A stretch of 64,000 nucleotides of DNA, taken from the NCBI RefSeq assembly GCF_022808325.1, contig NZ_JALGCL010000005.1:62001-126000 (forward strand). The letters are read 5' to 3'. A model generated the notes under the pieces. It was not told the DNA's origin. It searched no databases and saw only the letters and a program-made list of their open reading frames with translations. How positions within the stretch are numbered: position 1 is the first letter of the stretch; every line of letters begins with the position of its first letter. Position numbers and translations under genes: made by a program. Source of the stretch: Cognatiluteimonas sedimenti (GTDB lineage Bacteria > Pseudomonadota > Gammaproteobacteria > Xanthomonadales > Xanthomonadaceae). Positions 26,850 through 36,406 of the stretch are shown one piece after another.

Positions 26850-28133
26850 TCAGGGCGCGAAGTGCCTGCGCAGGTCCGCCCAGCAGGCCTGGTAGTCGCG
26901 CTGCCGGTGTGCGGCCTCCAATGCCTGCCGCGTCGTCCGGATCACCGCGCGGGTTTCGAACATGATGGCCATGGTGTCGGCGATGACATCCGGCTTCGAC
27001 AGGTCGGCATGGCTCGCCTTCTCGAAGGTCGCCGCGTCCGGGCCGTGCCCGGTCATGCAGTTGTGCAGCGACGCGCCGCCGGGCGCGAAACCTTCCGCCT
27101 TGGCGTCATAGGCGCCGTACACCAGGCCCATGAACTCGCTGGCGATGTTGCGGTGGAACCACGGCGGCCGGAACGTGTCCTGCGCCACCAGCCAGCGCGG
27201 CGGGAAGATCGCGAAATCCAGGTTGCCCACCCCGGGCGTATCCGAGGGCGAGGTCAGCACCAGGAAGATCGACGGATCCGGATGGTCATGGCTGATCGAA
27301 CCGATGGTGTTGAAGCGGCGCAGGTCGTACTTGCAGGGCGCGTAGTTGCCGTGCCAACCGACCACGTCCAGCGGCGAATGGCCGATGTCTGCGCGCCACA
27401 GGTGGCCCTGGAACTTGGCCACCAGTTCGAAGTCGCCCTCGAGGTCTTCGTAGGCCGCGACCGGATACAGGAAGTCGCGCGCCGCGGCGAGGCCATTGCT
27501 GCCGATCGGACCGAGGTCGGGCAGGCGCAACTGCGCGCCGAAGTTCTCGCAAACGTAGCCGCGGGCCGCGCCGTCCGGCAGCTCCACGCGGAAGCGCACG
27601 CCGCGCGGGAGGATCGCGATCTCCTGCGGCTCGACCTCGAGCACGCCCAGCTCGGTGGCGATGCGCAACCGCCCCTGCTGCGGCACGATCAGCAGCTCGC
27701 CGTCGGCATCGTAGAAAAAGCGCCCGGCCATCGACTTGTTGGCGGCGTACAGGTGGATGCCGATGCCCTGCATCGCCGCCGCCGAGCCGTTGCCGGCCAT
27801 GGTGAACAGGCCGTCGACGAAATCGGTCGGCGCCTGCGGCAGCGGCAACGGGTCCCAGCGCAACTGCTCCGGGGTCACCGGGCCATCGCCGAAGTCGTTG
27901 TGGAACGATCTGGCGCCGGCGAACGGCGTGAACGACCCATGCATCGCCGCCGGCCGGATCCGGTACAGCCAGCTGCGCCGGTTCTCGCCGCGCGGCGCGG
28001 TGAACGCGGTGCCGGTCAGCTGCTCCGCGTACAGTCCATGCGCAACGCGCTGCGGCGAATTTCGCCCCACCGGCAGCGTGCCGGCCATCGCCTGCGTCTC
28101 GAACGAGTTCCCGAATCCAGACTGGTATTCCAT
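26850..28133 (-). CDS. hmgA: Homogentisate 1,2-dioxygenase
   Basis: Opens the ring of homogentisate to maleylacetoacetate using Fe(II). 427 residues, starting [21 protein letters not shown], with the iron-site region [30 protein letters not shown] (His and Glu ligands) and [14 protein letters not shown] (second His). Located 34 nt downstream of hppD in the same direction, giving two consecutive steps of tyrosine breakdown in one transcript. Confidence 0.96.
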   Translation of the reverse strand: MEYQSGFGNSFETQAMAGTLPVGRNSPQRVAHGLYAEQLTGTAFTAPRGENRRSWLYRIRPAAMHGSFTPFAGARSFHNDFGDGPVTPEQLRWDPLPLPQAPTDFVDGLFTMAGNGSAAAMQGIGIHLYAANKSMAGRFFYDADGELLIVPQQGRLRIATELGVLEVEPQEIAILPRGVRFRVELPDGAARGYVCENFGAQLRLPDLGPIGSNGLAAARDFLYPVAAYEDLEGDFELVAKFQGHLWRADIGHSPLDVVGWHGNYAPCKYDLRRFNTIGSISHDHPDPSIFLVLTSPSDTPGVGNLDFAIFPPRWLVAQDTFRPPWFHRNIASEFMGLVYGAYDAKAEGFAPGGASLHNCMTGHGPDAATFEKASHADLSKPDVIADTMAIMFETRAVIRTTRQALEAAHRQRDYQACWADLRRHFAP

Positions 28134-28167
28134 CGCCGCTCCGAAGCGTTGTGTGCGGGAACCGCCG

Positions 28168-29253
28168 TTACAGGACGCCGCGACGGATCTGGTCGCGCTC
28201 GATCGATTCGAACAGGGCCTGGAAGTTGCCCTCTCCGAAACCCTCGTTGCCCTTGCGCTGGATGATCTCGAAGAAGATCGGGCCGAACGCGTTCTGGGTG
28301 AAGATCTGCAGCAGCTTGCGCGATTTCGTCTCCATGTCCGCGTCGATCAGGATCGCATTGCGGCGCAGCCGCTCGACGTCCTCGCCGTGGTTGGGCACGC
28401 GCTGGTCGATCACGTCGAAATAGGTGTCGGGCGTATCCAGGAAGGCGACGCCGGCCTCGCGCATCGCCTCGACGGTCGCATAGATGTCGTCGGTGAACAG
28501 CGCGATGTGCTGGATGCCCTCGCCCTTGTATGCGCGCAGGTACTCGTTGATCTGCGACTTCTCGTCGCTGGACTCGTTGAGCGGGATGCGCACGATCCCG
28601 TCCGGCGCGGTCATCGCCTTGGACAGCAGGCCGGTCTTGGCGCCCTTGATGTCGAAGTAGCGGATCTCGCGGAAGTTGAACAGCTTCTCGTAGTACTCCG
28701 ACCACCTGGCCATGTTGCCCAGGAACAGGTTGTGGGTCAGGTGGTCGATGAAGGTCAGGCCGAAGCCCTTCGGCTCCTGGTCCGCGCCCTGCAGCGGCAG
28801 GAAGTCGGCGTACAGGTCGGCGCGGCCGTCGTCGACCAGGTACAGCATGCAGTCGCCGATGCCCTTGATGATCGGCGTGTCGACCGCGGCGGTCTCCGGC
28901 TTGTGGTCGATCTTCTCGCCGCCGTTGGACAGCACGTGCGCGAGGACTTCCGCCGTCGGCTTGCGGAAGCGGATCGCGAAGCCGCACGCCGACGGCCCGT
29001 GCTCGCGCGCGAAATCCGCGGCGAAGGAATCCGGATCCTCGTTGAGCAGGAAGTTGATCGTGCCCTGGCGGTACCGGGTGATGTTGCGCGACTTGTGCTG
29101 GGCGACCGCGGAAAAACCCAGGCTCTGCAGGTAGCTGCGCATCGCGTCGGCCTGGCCGGCAGGCGCCGCGAACTCGACGAATTCGAAGCCGTTGATCCCC
29201 ATCGGGTTGTCGAAGGTGGTGACGGTCATGCCGAGGTTGGGCTGTGCGCTCAT
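28168..29253 (-). CDS. hppD: 4-hydroxyphenylpyruvate dioxygenase
   Basis: Converts 4-hydroxyphenylpyruvate to homogentisate. 361 residues with two vicinal-oxygen-chelate domains; iron ligands are the His in [12 protein letters not shown], the His in [13 protein letters not shown], and the Glu in [13 protein letters not shown]. Start 29253 ([19 protein letters not shown]) is the conserved one. First gene of hppD-hmgA and divergent from a MarR regulator with an operator-like palindrome between. Confidence 0.96.
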   Translation of the reverse strand: MSAQPNLGMTVTTFDNPMGINGFEFVEFAAPAGQADAMRSYLQSLGFSAVAQHKSRNITRYRQGTINFLLNEDPDSFAADFAREHGPSACGFAIRFRKPTAEVLAHVLSNGGEKIDHKPETAAVDTPIIKGIGDCMLYLVDDGRADLYADFLPLQGADQEPKGFGLTFIDHLTHNLFLGNMARWSEYYEKLFNFREIRYFDIKGAKTGLLSKAMTAPDGIVRIPLNESSDEKSQINEYLRAYKGEGIQHIALFTDDIYATVEAMREAGVAFLDTPDTYFDVIDQRVPNHGEDVERLRRNAILIDADMETKSRKLLQIFTQNAFGPIFFEIIQRKGNEGFGEGNFQALFESIERDQIRRGVL

Positions 29254-29324
29254 GGGGGACTCCGGATGCGGCGGGTTGGACGGGATGATGCGCCGCCGCT
29301 TGCGCATGGCGGGTCGTCGTTATA

Positions 29325-29338
29325 GTTTCATATGTAAC
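29325..29338. promoter_or_regulatory. Operator-like palindrome between hppD and the MarR gene
   Basis: GTTTCATATGTAAC is an imperfect palindrome (12 of 14 positions symmetric) in an AT-rich island of the 107-nt divergent region. Position and form suit a MarR-family dimer that represses hppD-hmgA and perhaps itself; homogentisate or another pathway intermediate would be the natural inducer (inference). Confidence 0.55.
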
Positions 29339-29360
29339 CATTTGCAAGCCGCAGCGCCGC

Positions 29361-29861
29361 ATGCCCGCCCACGCCCAGCGCCCACCACGCATCGCCGCTT
29401 CCGCCCAGGCCCAGCCCGGAGCGCTGGAGCTCGAGCGCTTCCTGCCCTATCGCCTGAGCGTGCTTTCCAACCGGATCAGCGACGCCATCGCCCGCGATTA
29501 CTCGCGGCGCTTCGCGCTCGGCGTCACCGAATGGCGGGTAATGGCGGTGCTCGGGCGCTGGCCGGGGCTGAGCGCCAGCCAGGTCGCGCAGCGCACGGCG
29601 ATGGACAAGGTCGCGGTGAGCCGCGCGGTCGCGCGCTTGCTGGAAGCCGGGCGGCTATCGCGCGTCGCCGATGCCGGCGACCGCCGTCGCGCGCTGCTGC
29701 GCCTGTCACCGGAAGGCCAGGCGATCCACGACCAGGTGGTACCACGGGCGCGCGAATTCGAAAGCCGCGTGCTCGACGGCATCGCCCCGGCGCAGCGCGA
29801 ACTGCTGTTCGGCCTGCTCGATCGCCTCGACGAACTGGAACTGCGCGCCGAGTCGGCCTGA
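29361..29861 (+). CDS. MarR-family transcriptional regulator of tyrosine catabolism (putative)
   Basis: 166-residue winged-helix dimer: helices from FLPYRLSVLSNRISDAIARDYS, the wHTH GVTEWRVMAVLGRWPGLSASQVAQRTAMDKVAVSRAV, the wing RVADAGDRRRALLRLSPEG and C-terminal dimer helices. Divergently transcribed from hppD-hmgA, which points to control of that operon; the family member HmgR/HpdA-like regulators act this way. Direct target assignment is inference from position and the palindrome at 29325. Confidence 0.85.
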   Translation: MPAHAQRPPRIAASAQAQPGALELERFLPYRLSVLSNRISDAIARDYSRRFALGVTEWRVMAVLGRWPGLSASQVAQRTAMDKVAVSRAVARLLEAGRLSRVADAGDRRRALLRLSPEGQAIHDQVVPRAREFESRVLDGIAPAQRELLFGLLDRLDELELRAESA

Positions 29862-30010
29862 CCGCAGCGGCGTCCACGCCGGGAGGCTGTGAAAGAGGTA
29901 TTCCCGGCCGGAGATGGGGTTTTTGCACCTCACGCCTTGCGGCGACCTGACGGGCCCGGCGTCCCGGCCATCCGCAACGTGAGCTCGCAAGGCCGCGGGC
30001 CCAAGAAGAA

Positions 30011-30030
30011 CGGCGGCCCCGGGGCCGCCG
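30011..30030. terminator. Shared terminator between the MarR and POT genes
   Basis: A 20-nt perfect palindrome CGGCGGCCCCGGGGCCGCCG. On the minus strand it is followed by TTCTTCTT, fitting termination of the POT transporter gene whose stop is 28 nt away; it may also act on the MarR transcript. Confidence 0.7.
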
Positions 30031-30057
30031 CTCCTCCCGCATCGATGCGCGACGGGG

Positions 30058-31572
30058 CTACTTCACGCCATGCATCAGCTTCTGGATCAGCGGCGCGATC
30101 AGGAACAGCAGCACGCCCGAGCCGATCAACGCCCAGAAACCGAAGGTGTAGCCCGACAATGCCGAATCGGTGGTCATGCCGGTCTCGCCACTGACCGCGC
30201 CGGCGAAGATGCCCGACAGGTTGTTGCCGATGCCGGTGGACAGGAACCAGCCACCCATGCCGAAGCCGACCAGCCGCACCGGCGCCAGCTTGGTCACCAT
30301 CGACAGCCCGATCGGCGACAGGCACAGCTCGCCGATCGACTGGATCACGTAGACCATGAACAGCGTCCAGAACGGGATCTTGCCGGCGTCGCTGACCAGG
30401 CTCGACAGCGCGAACATCAACAGCAGGAAGGCCAGGCCGTTGAAGATCAGGCCGAGGCCGAACTTGCGCGGGATCGACGGATTGTTGCGGCCAAGCTTGA
30501 TCCAGATCCAGGCGATGACCGGCGCCAGGGCCAGGATCGCGATCGAGTTCACCGACTGGAACCAGGCGTTGGGGAACACGAAGCCGCCGGGCCCGAACAG
30601 GTCCCGGTCGACGATCTTGTCGGCCAGGAAGGTGAACGAGCTGCCGGCCTGCTCGAAGAACATCCAGAACAGCACGTTGAAGGCGAAGATGATCAGCATC
30701 GCGATCACCTTGTCGCGCTGCACCTTGCCTTCGCGCACGCCTTCCACCATGAGCAGGCCGCACAGGCCGACGAACATCGCGGTCAGGATCCACTGCAGCA
30801 CGCCGGCGCCAACCGACAGCAGGAAATACACCACCGGGATCGCCAGCAGCGAGCCGATGAACACGAACAGCACCTTGCGCTTGCCGGCACTGCCTTCTTC
30901 CGGCGGCCGGCCGATGTCCTGCAGCAACCGGCGGCCGAACCAGAACCAGACCAGGCTGATCAGCATGCCGATGCCCGAGGCGATGAACACGTACTTGTAC
31001 TCGGGCATCGCCTCGGTGCCGAACACGCGGTTGGCGAGCATGCCGGTCAGGATCGGGGCGATGAAGGCGCCGGCGTTGATGCCCATGTAGAACAGGGTGA
31101 AGCCCGAATCGCGGCGCTCGTCGCCGACCGCGTAGAGATGGCCGACCATGGTCGAGATGTTCGGCTTGAACATGCCGTTGCCGACCACGATCGTGGCCAG
31201 GCCCAGGGTGAACACCTGCGAATTCGGGATCGCGATCATGAACAGGCCCGCGGCCATGATCACCGCGCCCAGCAGGATCGAGCGCTGGTAGCCCAGCACC
31301 CGGTCGGCGATGTAGCCGCCGAAGATCGCGCCGGCGTAGACCAGCGCCAGGTAGGCGCCATAAGTGCGGCTGGCGGGCTCCTCGCCGCTGGCGTCGCCGC
31401 CGTGGAACTGGGCGACGATGTACAACACCAGCGCCCAGCGGATCCCGTAGAACGCGAAGCGTTCCCAGAACTCGGTCATGAACAGCATCCACAGCGGACG
31501 CGGATGGCCCATGACCTGCTTGAACTCCGGAATCGGTGCGGCCGGCGTCGGTGTGCTTGCGGCTCCGCTCAT
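30058..31572 (-). CDS. POT-family proton-dependent oligopeptide transporter
   Basis: 504-residue inner-membrane symporter for di/tripeptides. The POT signature ExxERFxxYG is intact (TEFWERFAFYGIRWALVLY, about residues 36-54), followed by GGYIADRVLGYQ and NGMFKPNISTMVG; a second signature FWMFFEQAGSSFTFLAD lies mid-protein. Start 31572 has GGGGAAG upstream. A few family members carry other substrates. Monocistronic by appearance. Confidence 0.93.
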   Translation of the reverse strand: MSGAASTPTPAAPIPEFKQVMGHPRPLWMLFMTEFWERFAFYGIRWALVLYIVAQFHGGDASGEEPASRTYGAYLALVYAGAIFGGYIADRVLGYQRSILLGAVIMAAGLFMIAIPNSQVFTLGLATIVVGNGMFKPNISTMVGHLYAVGDERRDSGFTLFYMGINAGAFIAPILTGMLANRVFGTEAMPEYKYVFIASGIGMLISLVWFWFGRRLLQDIGRPPEEGSAGKRKVLFVFIGSLLAIPVVYFLLSVGAGVLQWILTAMFVGLCGLLMVEGVREGKVQRDKVIAMLIIFAFNVLFWMFFEQAGSSFTFLADKIVDRDLFGPGGFVFPNAWFQSVNSIAILALAPVIAWIWIKLGRNNPSIPRKFGLGLIFNGLAFLLLMFALSSLVSDAGKIPFWTLFMVYVIQSIGELCLSPIGLSMVTKLAPVRLVGFGMGGWFLSTGIGNNLSGIFAGAVSGETGMTTDSALSGYTFGFWALIGSGVLLFLIAPLIQKLMHGVK

Positions 31573-31681
31573 GCGGTCTTCCCCTGTCGGTCGTTCGGAA
31601 TGAAGCCCGGCGCGGCATGCGCGGACCGGGGCGAGGATGTCCGACCGATGCAACCCGCGTCAAACGCGGCGGATCATGCTG

Positions 31682-32575
31682 CTATGCAACATCCCCCGCC
31701 GGAGGCGATGAATAGGCGCCACCGGGGCCGATCTGGGTGCGCACCTCGAACAGTTCCGGGAAGAACGTCAGCTCCAGGGCCTGTTTCAGGAAGCCGACGC
31801 CGGACGAACCGCCGGTGCCGCGGCGGAAACCGATGATCCGCATCACCGTGCGCATGTGGCGGAAGCGCCACAGCTGGAACTGCGTTTCCAGGTCGACCAG
31901 GTCCTCGCACAGGTGATAGGCCTGCCAGTAAGCGTCGGTGTCCTCGTAGATGCGCTCGAACACCGGCAGCAGGGCGGGGTCGGACACGTGCGGCTGCGAC
32001 CAGTCGCGCTGCACGTGCGCCGCCGGCACCGCATGGCCGTGGCGGGCGAGGTAGCGCAACGCCTCGTCGTAAAGGCTCGGCGCCTCCAGCGCGTCGCGCA
32101 GGGTCGCGCAGCCCGCCTCGTCGTGCGCGAACACCTTCAGCATCGCCGCGTTCTTGTTGCCGAGCAGGAACTCGACGGTGCGGTACTGCAGCGACTGGAA
32201 GCCCGACGAGGGCCCGAGGATCTCGCGGAATTCCATGTATTCCGACGGCGTCAGCGTTTCCAGCACCGACCACATGTCCGTGAGCTGGCGCAGCACGACC
32301 TTGCAGCGCGCGAAGATCTTCTGGCACGGCCCGAGGTCGTCGCCGCGCAGGTGTCCGAGCGCGGCCTGGAGCTCGTGGATCAGCAGCTTCAGCCACAGCT
32401 CCGAGACCTGGTGCTGGACGATGAACAGCAGTTCGTCGTGGTGCGGCGGGCTGGACAATGGCTGCTGCGCCGACAGCAGCCGGTCCAGGCGCAGGTAGCC
32501 GCCGTAGGTCATGCGCCCGGACAGGTCGGTGTGGATGCCGGCCTCGAGCGGCCGTTGGTTGCGATCGATGCTCAT
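31682..32575 (-). CDS. kynA: Tryptophan 2,3-dioxygenase
   Basis: Heme enzyme opening tryptophan to N-formylkynurenine. 297 residues with [42 protein letters not shown] (substrate site), [19 protein letters not shown], and the proximal heme His in [26 protein letters not shown]. No kynB or kynU lies nearby. Divergent from the 2-oxoacid dehydrogenase operon with a 139-nt gap. Confidence 0.96.
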   Translation of the reverse strand: MSIDRNQRPLEAGIHTDLSGRMTYGGYLRLDRLLSAQQPLSSPPHHDELLFIVQHQVSELWLKLLIHELQAALGHLRGDDLGPCQKIFARCKVVLRQLTDMWSVLETLTPSEYMEFREILGPSSGFQSLQYRTVEFLLGNKNAAMLKVFAHDEAGCATLRDALEAPSLYDEALRYLARHGHAVPAAHVQRDWSQPHVSDPALLPVFERIYEDTDAYWQAYHLCEDLVDLETQFQLWRFRHMRTVMRIIGFRRGTGGSSGVGFLKQALELTFFPELFEVRTQIGPGGAYSSPPAGDVA

Positions 32576-32610
32576 GCCGCCAGTTTCGCACGCGGCCGGG
32601 GCGGCGACGC

Positions 32611-32624
32611 CTGATCCGGGTCAA
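32611..32624 (+). promoter_or_regulatory. FNR-like half-site pair upstream of the E1alpha gene
   Basis: CTGAT-CCGG-GTCAA differs from TTGAT-N4-ATCAA at two positions. It lies 90 nt before the E1alpha start. Functional relevance is uncertain in GC-rich DNA. Confidence 0.25.
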
Positions 32625-32714
32625 GCCCAGGGGGCAGCCGCGGGACCGGCCGGCGGGCGCCGGTCCCGGCCGATTCGTTATCATGGCGGTTCTGCCGCTA
32701 CCGGGCCCGACCGC

Positions 32715-33806
32715 ATGACCGTCGCCGCGCAATTCGAGATCGAATACCTGCAATACCTCGGGCCGGACGGCAAGCCGGTGGCCGAGCTGCCGCAGGCCTT
32801 CCGCGACCCTGCCACGCTGCTGCCGCTGTTCAAGCAGATGCTGTACGTGCGCACCTTCGACACCAAGTCGATCGCGCTGCAGCGCACCGGCAAGCTGGGC
32901 ACCTATGCCGCGTGCCTCGGCCACGAGGCGACCCACGTCGGCATCGGCGCCTCCATGCGCCCCGAGGACGTGTTCGCCCCCAGCTACCGCGAATACGGCG
33001 CGCAGTTCATGCGCGGCGTGCGCCCGCGCGAAGTGCTGCTGTACTGGGGCGGCGACGAGCGCGGCAACGACTTCCAGGGCCCGAAGAACGACTACCCGTG
33101 GTGCGTGCCGATCTCGACCCAGTGCCTGATGGCCTCCGGCGCGGCGCTGTCGTTCAAGCTGCGCAAGCAGGACCGGGTGGCGGTGGCCTGTTGCGGCGAC
33201 GGCGGTTCGTCGAAGACCGACTTCTACGCCGCGCTGAACTCCGCCGGTGCCTACAGCCTGCCGCTGGTGCTGTGCGTGATCAACAACGGCTGGGCGATTT
33301 CCGTACCTCGCGCAGCGCAGACCGGCGCGCAGACGCTGGCGCAGAAGGGCATCGCCGGCGGCCTGCACTGCCTGCAGGTGGACGGCAACGACCTGGTCGC
33401 GGTGCTCGAGGCGATGCGCCGCGCGACCCTGCGCGCGCGCAACGGCGAGGGCGGCAGCGTGATCGAATTCATGACCTACCGCCTGCACGACCACACCACC
33501 GCCGATGACGCCCGCCGCTACCGCGGCGAGGACGAGGTCAAGGCGGCCTGGACGCGCGAGCCGATGCTGCGCCTGCGCCAGTACCTCACCGATGCCAAGC
33601 TTTGGGACGAGGCGCAGGAAAAAGCCTGGCTGGAGGAATGCGGCCGCCTGGTCGACATCGAGATCAACGCCTACCTGGAAACCAAGGTGCAACCGGTCGA
33701 GGCGATGTTCGACTACCTCTACGGCGATCCACCGCCGGACCTGCTGGCGCAGCGCGCAGCCGCCATCGCACTGGACAAGGCTGCACTGGAGAAGCGCAAT
33801 GGCTGA
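32715..33806 (+). CDS. 2-oxoacid dehydrogenase E1 alpha subunit
   Basis: 363-residue thiamine-diphosphate-dependent E1 alpha, pyruvate or branched-chain type. The ThDP motif is ACCGDGGSSKTDFYAALN ... VINN, and the phosphorylation-loop-like YRLHDHTTADDARRYR is present. The N-terminal EIEYLQYLGPDGKP resembles branched-chain (BCKDH) E1 alpha. Forms an alpha2beta2 heterotetramer with the next gene, whose start overlaps by 8 nt. In Xanthomonadaceae such a complex feeds branched acyl-CoA primers for iso-fatty acids (inference). Confidence 0.9.
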   Translation: MTVAAQFEIEYLQYLGPDGKPVAELPQAFRDPATLLPLFKQMLYVRTFDTKSIALQRTGKLGTYAACLGHEATHVGIGASMRPEDVFAPSYREYGAQFMRGVRPREVLLYWGGDERGNDFQGPKNDYPWCVPISTQCLMASGAALSFKLRKQDRVAVACCGDGGSSKTDFYAALNSAGAYSLPLVLCVINNGWAISVPRAAQTGAQTLAQKGIAGGLHCLQVDGNDLVAVLEAMRRATLRARNGEGGSVIEFMTYRLHDHTTADDARRYRGEDEVKAAWTREPMLRLRQYLTDAKLWDEAQEKAWLEECGRLVDIEINAYLETKVQPVEAMFDYLYGDPPPDLLAQRAAAIALDKAALEKRNG

Positions 33807-34800
33807 GCAGGCATCCACCGCGACCCCGATCACCCTGATCGAGGCCATCACCCAGGCGCTGGCCTACGAGATGCGCAACGACCCGGCGGTGCTGGTGCTG
33901 GGCGAGGACGTGGGCGTCAACGGCGGCGTGTTCCGCGCCACCGCCGGGCTGTCGGCGACCTTCGGCCCCGAACGCGTGCTCGACACGCCGCTGGACGAAA
34001 CCACCATCGCCGGCCTCACCGTCGGCATGGCCTCGCAGGGCATGAAGCCGGTGGCCGAGGCGCAGTTCGACGGCTTCATGTACCCGATGGTCGACTTCAT
34101 CGTCTGCCACGCCGCGCGCATGCGCTACCGGACCCGCGGCCGCCTGACCTGCCCGATGGTGCTGCGCGTGCCGTGGGGCGGCGGCATCCGCGCGCCGGAA
34201 CACCACAGCGAGGCCAACGAGTCGATCTTCACCAACGTGCCCGGGCTGCGGGTGGTGCTGCCGTCCTCTCCGGCGCGGGCCTACGGACTGCTGCTGGCCG
34301 CGATCCGGGACCCGGACCCGGTGATCTTCATGGAGCCCAAGCGCATCTACCGCCAGTACAAGGAGCTCGTGCCCGACGACGGCGAGGCGCTGCCACTGGA
34401 CGTGTGCTACGTGCTGCGCGACGGCAGCGACATCACCCTGGTGACCTGGGGCGCGCAGGTGAAGGAAACGCTGGAGGCCGCCGACGCCCTGGCGAAGGAC
34501 GGCATCAGCGCCGAGGTCATCGACGTCGCCACGCTGACGCCGCTGGATTTCCCCACCATCGCCGAGTCGGTCGCCAAGACCGGGCGCTGCGTGATCGTGC
34601 ACGAAGCGGCCAAGACCGCCGGCTTTGGCGCCGAGATCGCGGCACGCCTGGCCGAGGAATGCATGTACGACCTGGTCGCCCCGGTCGAGCGCGTGACCGG
34701 TTACGACACCCACATCCCGCTGTTCCGCCTGGAAATGAAATACCTGCCAAGCGTGGACAAGATCGTCGCCGCGGTGAAGCGGGCGATGGCCCACGCCTGA
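33799..34800 (+). CDS. 2-oxoacid dehydrogenase E1 beta subunit
   Basis: 333-residue transketolase-like beta subunit: TLIEAITQALAYEMRNDPAVLVLGEDVGVNGGVFRAT at the N-terminus, TPLDETTIAGLTVGMASQGMKPVAEAQF, then the HHSEANESIF loop and the C-terminal transketolase domain (VTWGAQVKETLEAADAL). Start overlaps the E1 alpha gene end, so translation is coupled. Confidence 0.92.
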   Translation: MAEQASTATPITLIEAITQALAYEMRNDPAVLVLGEDVGVNGGVFRATAGLSATFGPERVLDTPLDETTIAGLTVGMASQGMKPVAEAQFDGFMYPMVDFIVCHAARMRYRTRGRLTCPMVLRVPWGGGIRAPEHHSEANESIFTNVPGLRVVLPSSPARAYGLLLAAIRDPDPVIFMEPKRIYRQYKELVPDDGEALPLDVCYVLRDGSDITLVTWGAQVKETLEAADALAKDGISAEVIDVATLTPLDFPTIAESVAKTGRCVIVHEAAKTAGFGAEIAARLAEECMYDLVAPVERVTGYDTHIPLFRLEMKYLPSVDKIVAAVKRAMAHA

Positions 34801-34920
34801 CCAGCCGCTTCCGTGCGGCGCCGGGATCCGGCGTCCCCGGCCCTCCTGGATCCCCAACCACCAAAGTCGCTGGAGTCCCGCCTTGGCAGGAATGACGGCA
34901 ACAGCAAGAGCGAGAACACC
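34801..34920 (+). other. Spacer between E1 beta and E2 with repeat-like sequence
   Basis: 120 nt with GGGATCCGGCG and TGGATCCCC segments that can pair, and TCCCGCCTTGGCAGGAATGACGG, a degenerate form of the ATTCCCGC...GCGGGAAT repeat found at 36364. The other junctions in this operon overlap, so the gap is conspicuous. Confidence 0.5.
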
Positions 34921-36354
34921 ATGAGCAAGCAATTCCTGCTTCCAGACCTCGGCGAAGGCCTGCCCGACGCGACCATCGTCGAGTGGTACGTCAAGGTCGG
35001 CGACATCATCCGCCTGGACGAGAACCTGGTGTCGATGGAAACCGCGAAGGCGGTGGTCGACGTGCCCTCGCCGGTGAGCGGCAAGGTGCTGAAGCTGGCC
35101 GGTGGCGCCGGCGACGTGATCGTGACCGGCACCATGCTGGCCGAGTTCGAGGTCGATCCCTCGCTGCCGCAGCGCGCCGAGGGCCAAGACACCGGCCATC
35201 ACCACGGCGCCCCGGCGCCGGCCGTGGAAACCCACGGCGGCGCGGGCCAGCCCGCGTCCGCGCCCAAGGGAGACGTGATCGCGTCAGACGATGGCGGCGC
35301 GATTTCCGACGACGGCGAGCCGGCCGCCAAAGGCCATGCCGATGGTGCCGCGGGCAAGCGCGACGACGCCGGCACCGTGGTCGGCGCGATGCAGTCTTCC
35401 GACGCGGTCCGCAGCGAAGCCGCAGTCGCGGTCGGCGGGGTCAAGGCGATGCCGGCGGTGCGCGCGATGGCGCGCAAGCTCGGCGTCGACATCGCCCTGG
35501 TGCGCGCCAGCGGCACCGACGGCACGGTGACGATGGACGACGTCAAGCGCGCAGCCGCCGATGGTTCGGCCAGGCCCGGGACCGCGCCGAAGGCGTCGGC
35601 GGCCGACATGCGTGCGCACTTCGAGACCACGCGCGCGCCGGCCGTGGCCGCGCAGCGCAGCACGCTGTCGCAGGCCGGCAAGCCGATGCGCACGCAGCCG
35701 CCGGGCGTCGCCGCGACCGGCCAGCCGGAACAGCTCAAGGGCGTCCGCCGCAACATGGCGCGGGTCATGGCCGGCGCGCACGCGCAGGTCGTGCCGACCA
35801 CGCTGTGCGACGACGCCGACCTGCACGCCTGGATCGGCAAGCAGGACATCACCGCGCGCCTGATCCGCGCGATCGTCGCGGCCTGCAAGGCAGTGCCGGC
35901 GCTCAACGCCTGGTTCGACGGCGACAAGCTGGTGCGCACGATGCATCCCCACGTCGACATCGGCATCGCCGTGGACACCGAGGACGGCCTGTTCGTGCCG
36001 GCGCTGCGCAACGCCGACATGCTCGACGCCAACGGCGTGCGTGCCGCGATCGGGCGCCTGCGCGCGCAGGTCGAGGACCGCAGCATTTCCGCGACCGAAC
36101 TGTCGGGCTACACCATCTCGCTGTCGAACTTCGGCATGTTCGCCGGCCGCTACGCGACCCCGGTGGTGGTGCCGCCGACGGTCGCGATCGTCGGTGCCGG
36201 CAAGCTCTCCCACGACGTGGTCGCGGTGATGGGCGGGATCGAGGTGCACCGGCGCATGCCGATCTCGCTCACCTTCGACCATCGCGCCGCCACTGGCGGC
36301 GAGGCGGCGCGCTTCCTCAAGGCGTTGCTGGACGACCTGGCACGCCCGAACTGA
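34921..36354 (+). CDS. 2-oxoacid dehydrogenase E2 (lipoamide acyltransferase)
   Basis: 477-residue E2: lipoyl domain (lipoyl Lys about residue 43 in SMETAKAVVD), a long Ala/Gly/Pro-rich acidic linker, an E3/E1-binding domain (VKAMPAVRAMARKLGVDIALVRASGTDGTVTMDDV), and a catalytic domain ending TFDHRAATGGEAARF. The usual HxxxDG active-site motif reads HRAATG, with Thr458 where Asp is normal, a variant that may be typical of this subgroup. The start at 34921 gives the conserved MSKQFLLPDLGEGLPDATI. An E3 gene is not in the window. Confidence 0.9.
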   Translation: MSKQFLLPDLGEGLPDATIVEWYVKVGDIIRLDENLVSMETAKAVVDVPSPVSGKVLKLAGGAGDVIVTGTMLAEFEVDPSLPQRAEGQDTGHHHGAPAPAVETHGGAGQPASAPKGDVIASDDGGAISDDGEPAAKGHADGAAGKRDDAGTVVGAMQSSDAVRSEAAVAVGGVKAMPAVRAMARKLGVDIALVRASGTDGTVTMDDVKRAAADGSARPGTAPKASAADMRAHFETTRAPAVAAQRSTLSQAGKPMRTQPPGVAATGQPEQLKGVRRNMARVMAGAHAQVVPTTLCDDADLHAWIGKQDITARLIRAIVAACKAVPALNAWFDGDKLVRTMHPHVDIGIAVDTEDGLFVPALRNADMLDANGVRAAIGRLRAQVEDRSISATELSGYTISLSNFGMFAGRYATPVVVPPTVAIVGAGKLSHDVVAVMGGIEVHRRMPISLTFDHRAATGGEAARFLKALLDDLARPN

Positions 36355-36363
36355 CCTGACCAT

Positions 36364-36385
36364 CATTCCCGCGCAGGCGGGAATG
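36364..36385. repeat. Short palindromic repeat CATTCCCGC/GCGGGAATG
   Basis: Perfect 9-bp stem with a 4-nt loop, 10 nt after the E2 stop; a common dispersed element in this family and a possible end signal for the E1-E2 operon. Confidence 0.6.
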
Positions 36386-36406
36386 GCAACGCCGCGGAGG
36401 ATGCCC

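Noticed and set aside
32611-32624. FNR-like box before the 2-oxoacid dehydrogenase genes as proof of oxygen control
   Set aside because: Only partial consensus; listed as a weak site but not reported as a finding.
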